From Kingdonia uniflora (Eukaryota > Streptophyta > Magnoliopsida > Ranunculales > Circaeasteraceae): a stretch of DNA of 64,000 nt. Position 1 is the stretch's first letter. Each line of letters begins with the position of its first letter. The stretch covers positions 4,278,001-4,342,000 of the forward strand of contig JACGCM010002205.1 of NCBI GenBank assembly GCA_014058105.1, written 5' to 3'. This document shows, in pieces, positions 58,060 through 64,000 of the stretch. The notes below the pieces were generated by a model. The model saw nothing but the letters and a program-made list of their open reading frames with translations, was not told the origin of the DNA and made no database searches. The translations under genes and the position numbers were made by a program.

Positions 58060-58510
58060 AGTATATCTTTCGTCGGCTGCGATGTTTCACATATTCGCTT
58101 CCCACATTACAATCCCTTAGTCATTATACTCAAAGTTGAGAACGTCATTATGAATACTATACTGATCGATACAAGAAGTACGGTTGATATACTTTTCCTC
58201 GCAGCTGTTAAAGCCATAAAAATGGAAAATCACATTATTCCAGCCAATGTTGAACTTTAAGGCTTCTATGGGTCTACAGAAGCAACCGCGGGTAGACTTT
58301 ATGTATCGGTCATCGCAGGTCCTGTCGTCTTACAAGTTAATTTTCTCATGGTCGATAAAAAAATTAAATACTTGGGTAACGTGAGTCATAAATGGCTGCA
58401 CGCGATGAAAGATATCCATTCCAGTTACCACCAGGTACTCTAATTCACAACAAAGGATGATACTTACGATTTGAAAGATTCACAATATCTAGCACGCTCA
58501 TGTGAACACC
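58060..58510 (+). pseudogene. Aspartic protease of element D
   Basis: V-S-H-I-R-F-P-H-Y-N-P-L-V-I, then I-D-T-R-S-T at the active site (Gly to Arg), then a flap region and W-L-H-A-M-K. Family order as in A. Confidence 0.7.
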
Positions 58511-58799
58511 TAGAGATTAAAATGACCTACAAGATGGTAAAGGCATAGCAGTTACAGAACATCTGTGTAGCTCAAGACAATGATGACCGCATCGAACAAC
58601 ACCCATTAGAACCAATAACATACATAGGTCAAGATGGGACTAACCGTGGTACTTACATCGACACCCTCCTAAGTAAGGACAAAAAAAATTCCTTAATAGA
58701 TTTTTTCTAACTCAACAAATATGTTTTTGCATAGACCTTCACCGAATTTCCAGGCATCAGCCCTTACCTCGCCTGTTATAAAGTAAACCTGGTCGACAA

Positions 58800-59330
58800 T
58801 GCCACATAAATCAAGCAGAAGAAAAGTAACCTCTCCCCAAAGTTACGCGACTCAATTAATGCCGAGATTGAAAAACTCTTAGACACTGGATTTATTCAAA
58901 AAAAAGTACCCCAAGTAGATATCCAACATCGTTGCAGTTCCTATAAACAATGGTAAGATCCGCATCTGCGTCGACTTCACCTACCTCAACAAGAGCATAC
59001 CTAAAGACAATTTTCAACTTCCCAAAATCTAGAGAATCCTCAACTCTACAGTAGGACATGAAAGGCTATCTGCGATGGACACTACATATGGTTACAACCA
59101 GGTCCCACTCGCAACAATAGACCAGGATAAGATAGCTTTCATAACAGAGCGAGGACTCTATTGCTTTAATGTCATACTGTTTAAACTAAATATGTTTAAA
59201 CCCCTACTCGGAGCCAAGGTCAAGGTATACAACAATGAATTGATATGTAAGAGCCCGAGGAAGGAGTTGTACATCGAAGACCTAACTTAAGTTATTTAGA
59301 CACTTCGATCATACAATATATCATGAAACA
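58800..59330 (+). pseudogene. Reverse transcriptase of element D
   Basis: I-R-I-C-V-D-F-T, M-D-T-T-Y-G-Y-N-Q-V, D-K-I-A-F-I-T-E-R-G-L-Y are readable. The catalytic Y-I-D-D position reads V-Y-N-N-E. Several shifts. Confidence 0.7.
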
Positions 59331-59559
59331 CTGATAAGTGCCTGTTTGGTGTATCCTCTGGTAAATTCTTGGGACATCTGATTTTCCAAAGGGGAATAGA
59401 AATTGACCCTCGACAAGTTTGAGCCCTTATCGACATGACCTCCCTATGCCACAAGAAAGATGTACAAAAGATAGTAGGAAAGATTACAACGATAAATTAT
59501 TTTATCTCAAAATCTTCAGATCGATGTAAGTAGTTTTTCTCCCTCCTCAAGGTCGACTC

Positions 59560-60620
59560 AATCAATAACTGTAACAAAAAGAACTCGGGCATCGAGTGGA
59601 CACTGGAGTGTGAACTAGTTTTCTAAAAATTAATAACATATCTTGGTCGACCACCTATCATGAGCACACCGATAGAGGGCAAAACATTATCATTCTACTT
59701 GGCCTCCACTGAAGAGTCGATAAGCTCTATCCTAATTAAGGTCGACAACAACGTTGAAAGGTCCATATATTTTATTAGCAAAATCCTCACCTCTGCTGAG
59801 ACTAGATATACAAAGTTAGAGAAACTATTACTCAACGTCGTTTAGACCTAGACGAGGCTGAAACCATACATTCAAGCTCACAAGATCAAGTCATCACAAG
59901 GCACCCACTCTGAGAGGTTCTAACTAGAAAGGAGAAATTGAGAAGAGTACAATAGTGGTCTGTGTTTTCACGCGAGCATGATATTTCCTTTGAGAAAAAT
60001 GAATTAGAAAAAAGATAAGCAGTAGTAGATTTCTTGGCTGATTTCCCGGTCGAGGACCTCAAATGGGAGGAGCACGATGAAGAAATTCAAGAGGACAGGC
60101 TTGAAACCCTTGACCCCTAGAGCTAGAGCACAGGGTGGCAATTATTTACAAATACATCAATAGGACCAAATAGCTTGGGATATTTTTGGTCATCCCTTCC
60201 AATGATCGAATCGAGAAGGCAATCAAATTAGGTTTTGAATGTACTAACAATGAGGCAGAGTATGAGACCCTGATTCATGGGCTCGGCATATCTCTTAATT
60301 TGAGCGTACCTTAACTCTTGAATTTTACCGATTCCCAGCTGATCGAATGGCATTACTCTGGGGAAAACAACGCTAAAAAAGGGATGATTGATTATGCTCA
60401 TGCTGTCCGAGATCGAATAGATATGTTTCCACAAAAGTTGACCATAACTTATTTCCTATGCGGAGAGAAGAGACATGTAGATGCCTTGGCTTATATAACG
60501 GCTATGCCTGGTCGATCGGAGCCACAACAACTCAGCAACAAGGTAGTCAACCACCCATGTATCAATTGTATGCAAGTAATCAATGTTCAAACAGCCACCA
60601 CGGCAGTCAACGCCAAGAAT
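59560..60620 (+). pseudogene. Two RNase H domains of element D
   Basis: RT-linked RNase H at 59660-59845 (Y-L-A-S-T-E-E-S-I, Y-F-I-S-K-I-L-T-S-A-E-T-R-Y). Archaeal-type RNase H at about 60120-60530 (T-N-N-E-A-E-Y-E-T-L-I-H-G-L, D-S-Q-L, H-V-D-A-L-A-Y). Both carry stops. Confidence 0.65.
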
Positions 60621-60639
60621 TGGTGAATACCATTCTTAC

Positions 60640-61852
60640 AATATTTTAAACACAATATCCTCCCCAATGATCTCAAGAAGCGACTCTCCCTCCTTGACAA
60701 CTACAAAAGTTACTCGGTTTTGAATAGAGAACTTCACAAATGTGCAAAAAATGAAGTCTACCTGCGCTATCTATCTGATATCGATGCCCAAGACACCTTA
60801 AAAGAACTTCATGATGGAATGTGCAGGTCATACACGGCAGGCAGATTACTGGCAATTTGAGCTATCACGTAAGGACTATTTTGGCCTCGTATGAGATTGC
60901 AGGCCAAAGGGTATGATTGACAGTGTGATAAGTGCCAGTGCCATGAACATGACATTAGAAGCCCCTCTCAAGATTTACACCATAGTCAGGTCTATTGGAC
61001 CTTAAAGGGGTGGGTGATCGACCTTATCGGACCTTTTCCGAAATAACAGGCAAAAAAGAACATGTTTTGGTCATTACAGACTACTTCACTAAGTGGGTCG
61101 AAGCGGCCACATTAGGTAGAACTCGAGAATAGGAGGTAATCAACTTCATTTGGGAAAATATTATCACCTATTTTGGGTGTCCACACATGATTCATTGTGA
61201 TAATAGCCCCCAGTTCGTTGAAGCCAAGGTTTGTAATTTTCTAACAGATCACCATATCATTCTCTCACCTCCGACTCCGTACTACTCACAAGGCAATGGT
61301 CAGGTTGAAGCCATTAATAAGACAATCGTGGACGGCCTAATAAAATGGGTCAACAATAAGAAAAGGTCGATGGGCCTAAAAACTACAACATGTTCTTTGG
61401 GCTTATCGAACGATCCCAGAAAGTCAATCGGTTGCACCTCTTTCTTACTAGCCTACGGGATTGAGGCAGCATTACCTACTCAATTCCAAGTCTCGACTCG
61501 TGATCTGGACATGCCCGACGAGGGAAATGAATATCAATTATCTTGTAACATCGAGTGGATTGAGGAAATATGTGATTGGGCCATTGCAAACCTCGGTCGA
61601 TATCACTATTTTTTGTAGTAATATTACAACAAGAAGGTGCGACCAAGAGAGTTCGTAATCGGGGACCTAGGTTATAAATGGGAAACCCCATCCACAAGGA
61701 CAAAGAATGTTAGGAAGCTAGCAGATTTATGGAAAGGCTCGTACATCATCTTTGACAAGACCGTGAATGGGTCATATTACCTGATGACTAAGGACGATGA
61801 ACCTCTAGCTCATCCGTGGAATACGATGCACCTCATGGAGTACTGTCGATAA
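60640..61852 (+). pseudogene. Integrase of element D
   Basis: HHCC part near 60780-60960, then V-I-T-D-Y-F-T-K-W, H-C-D-N-S-P-Q-F-V and G-Q-V-E-A-I-N-K-T-I with all three acidic residues present. The C-terminal part at 61637-61852 ends W-N-T-M-H-L-M-E-Y. A frame shift near 61375 and stops at 61130 and 61617 break it. Confidence 0.82.
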
Positions 61853-61909
61853 GATAACCAATGTATCACATTTTGTATAAAGGAACATTATCAATGAAAG
61901 CTAATTTTT

Positions 61910-62545
61910 CCACTTTCCAACTTCCACATATACTTTGAAAATATAAAGCCCAAAATATTAGATTTAGTCAATCTACTTAAGTCATACTTGGGGCGAGCTT
62001 GATTCTCGAGCAACACGTATACTTATAAAATACAAAACCCCAAGTATTGGATTCAATTGTTTGAATTGAATCATTCATGAGGTCGAGCTCGATTCTCGAT
62101 CAACACATATACTTACAAAATACAAAACCCCAAGTATTCGATTTAGTCAATTGAGTTGAATCATACTTGTGGATGAGCTTGATTCACGAGCCACACATAT
62201 ACTTACAAAATACAAACCCCAAGAATTGGATTCAGTAAATTGACTTAAATCATACCTGGGGGTGAGCTTGATTCTTGAGTCACACATATACTTACAAAAT
62301 ACAAAAGCCCAAGTATTGGGTTCAGTCAATCGACTTGAATTATACCTGGGGGCAAGCACAATTCTCGAGTCACACATATACTTACAAAATACAAAACCCC
62401 AAGTATTGGATTCATTCAATCTACTTGAATTATACTTAGGGGCGAGCTCGATTCTCGAGCCACATATACTTACAAAATACAAAACCCCCCAACTATAAGA
62501 TTCAGTCAGTCGAACCAAATGATATTTGGGGGCGATCTTGATCCT
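61910..62545. repeat. ~90-bp tandem array in the 3' zone of element D
   Basis: The word acttacaaaatac or a variant recurs at 61932, 62021, 62111, 62201, 62290, 62380 and 62468, steps of 88-90 bases, so about seven copies. Each unit also holds gagcttgattctcgag and ccaagtattgg. It has no sequence in common with the arrays of A, B or C. Confidence 0.92.
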
Positions 62546-62739
62546 CAAGAAATATACATTTACAAGCATAAGATTGATTGAACAACTAAACATAAATATA
62601 TTTTCATAAACTTAACGCAAAACATTAATAAAAGCCATAAATTACTACATCGATCACATCACATAAAGTAATGTCGATAACAAAAGATACCTAAATACCA
62701 CCATAATTCACAAACAACGGTTACAAGACCTTAAAGCGA
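62546..62739. other. Spacer between array and antisense gene of element D
   Basis: AT-rich, nothing recognised. Confidence 0.4.
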
Positions 62740-64000
62740 TCAGGCTTCAGGGTTTTCCACTACATCTATAATAGGGGGTGGAGCACTATTATTAACAACA
62801 TCGATCAGAGTGGCCACTGTTCTTGCATATGCAGGATCTGCAAGTTCGACCTCATAATTTTTCTCACATATCCCGTCCAGGCCTCCATGTCCAATGCCCT
62901 CCAGTCCTTGCTCGGGCTCCTCTTCCTCCATAACATCATCATACTCTTCCACAGTCTCATAGTACTGCAGGGATTTAGGATTAATACCTATCTTGTCAAG
63001 ATGAATCGTAAGATGATCCATCTTTGCTTATTTCTCCTACACAAGTTTCTGAAAGGTTGATTTATTTCTAAGAAATTGGGCTTCGTACCACGCCACCACA
63101 GTATTAAGACCAACTTTGAACGACTCCAATGCTTGATCATGAGCAGCCACCAACTCTTCATCTGTGGCTTTAATCACCGTATCAACCTTTTTTTGGGTTG
63201 ACCATCTAGTAGAAGCTAAATCTTTCTCCAAATCAGCTACATTGTCAATCGAGCTTGGCCACCCGAGATTCCTCTTTGGGCTTTATTGTTAAAACACAAT
63301 CTACATAAAGTACCTTGGACATGTTCTGCAAGAGAAACATAACATGTAAACAACGCTACTACAATTAACTAAAATATTGCCAAATTACATTAAAGTACAA
63401 CATATACATCGCGGAAACAAAGGTCGATTTGGCGTTGCACGGCCTCGGGGTCCTTCTAAACAAAGGCTTGCATACGATACCCGACTACAACAGTCGCCGA
63501 GGAGAGCGAGCCCGCATCCGATCGCTCCTCCATCATCCCCGTAGTTGATTGAGGCTCTTCCCTTTTTTCTCTTTTGGCTAGCAGAGGGATTTTTCACCTC
63601 GACATTCGTTTTAGATTCTTTCGACTACTTCCCTGTGACCTTCTTCCCCGCAGTCATCTTATTTGTTATCAACTTGCTCCTACTCTTTAGTCGTGGCTGT
63701 AAAGAGCTCCAGACCTCGTCTAGCTGCTCAGCATCCAGAACAGTCACTCACATATTGTCTTCCAATTGGACAGTGCCAAGATAGCTTGGCTCCAATGGTA
63801 TAACCACGGGTCAAGGTACTGCACATACAAAAAAATGTTTTAGTCGATTAATAAATGAATCCGTGCACAATACATTATAGCAAGAAACCTACCAATTTTA
63901 CACTCTCGATTATTTAAAATTAGCGCCAGCTCACGCAGTTGTTGTTCCCAACCACCTTCTATCAACACTAACGTTTTGTTCCAGTGTCGATAATTGGTAC
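62740..64000 (-). pseudogene. Antisense gene c of element D, C-terminal part, cut by window edge
   Basis: The minus strand shows a segment ending W-E-Q-Q-L near 63940, a Lys/Arg-rich region (63385-63784), a helical part (63037-63231) and an acidic C-terminus (62740-63021, with E-E-E-E-P-E-Q). This is the same succession as gene c in B and E, without the long extra coil. Frame changes occur between pieces. Confidence 0.5.

Larger units (their letters stand above)
55886..64000 (+). mobile_element. Element D: Tat-like Ty3/gypsy retrotransposon, right end outside window
   Basis: Order: LTR, primer site, gag, protease, RT, RNase H, second RNase H, integrase, ~90-bp tandem array, then antisense coding sequence to the window edge. 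It belongs to a different family from A-C by LTR and gag sequence but has the same plan. Heavy with stops. Confidence 0.85.

Noticed and set aside
55886..61852. Endogenous pararetrovirus (caulimovirus) instead of a retrotransposon
   Set aside because: Integrase, an LTR-type end and a tRNA-like primer site are present, and no movement-protein-like sequence was seen.
61910..62545. Regular repeats resembling a CRISPR array
   Set aside because: Whole units repeat without unique spacers, no cas genes exist, and the DNA is plant nuclear DNA.

Overview
The window is eukaryotic nuclear DNA from a flowering plant, almost certainly a eudicot. It is AT-rich and crowded with decayed LTR retrotransposons of typical plant lineages (Tat-like Ty3/gypsy and Ty1/copia). 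It holds a plant-specific AGC kinase of the WAG/PINOID family and a plant pectin methylesterase (PME) gene. I cannot name the species from sequence alone.

Only one gene looks intact: an intronless WAG1/WAG2-like kinase (9580-10998, +). It sits in a roughly 3.2-kb island between element A and a PME gene that points at it tail to tail. The PME gene (minus strand) is the main result. Its start codon lies at 54496 and its end near 11948, so a gene of about 1.5 kb coding length is spread over 42.5 kb. It is broken at four exon sites by insertions B (12272-25600), F1 (25852-26473), H (27211-34242) and F (34481-54329). At every site, removing the insertion plus one 5-bp target duplication brings the PME reading frame back together. 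One real intron (26521-26722) with good GT/AG borders also remains. Stops and changed active-site residues show it is a dead gene.

Layout: 1-8736 is Tat-like element A (minus strand, cut by the left edge). 8737-11947 is the kinase island. 11948-12271 is the PME C-terminus. 12272-25600 is Tat-like element B, with a Harbinger-type MITE in its 5' LTR and RT/RNase H deleted. 25601-27210 holds PME catalytic exons interrupted by solo LTR F1. 27211-34242 is insertion H, containing element E (28062-33778), a Tat-like derivative that kept LTR ends and antisense genes but lost gag-pol. 34243-34480 is PME inhibitor-domain sequence. 34481-54329 is copia element F (minus), which carries copia element G (34720-40401) inside its left LTR and Tat-like element C (40830-53771) inside its right LTR. 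54330-54496 is the PME N-terminus with signal peptide. 54497-55885 is PME upstream sequence. From about 55886 to 64000 is Tat-like element D, cut by the right edge.

The Tat-like elements share an unusual plan: LTR, PBS, gag, protease, RT, RNase H, a second archaeal-type RNase H, integrase, then a tandem-repeat zone whose unit differs between elements (144 bp in A, about 47 bp in B and C, about 90 bp in D), then genes on the opposite strand, then the 3' LTR. In B, C and E the opposite-strand block holds three genes: two short ones beginning M-V-K-T-R or a decayed version, and a long intron-containing one that encodes a globular domain followed by long coiled coils. Every retroelement open frame seen here carries stops or shifts; none appears autonomous.
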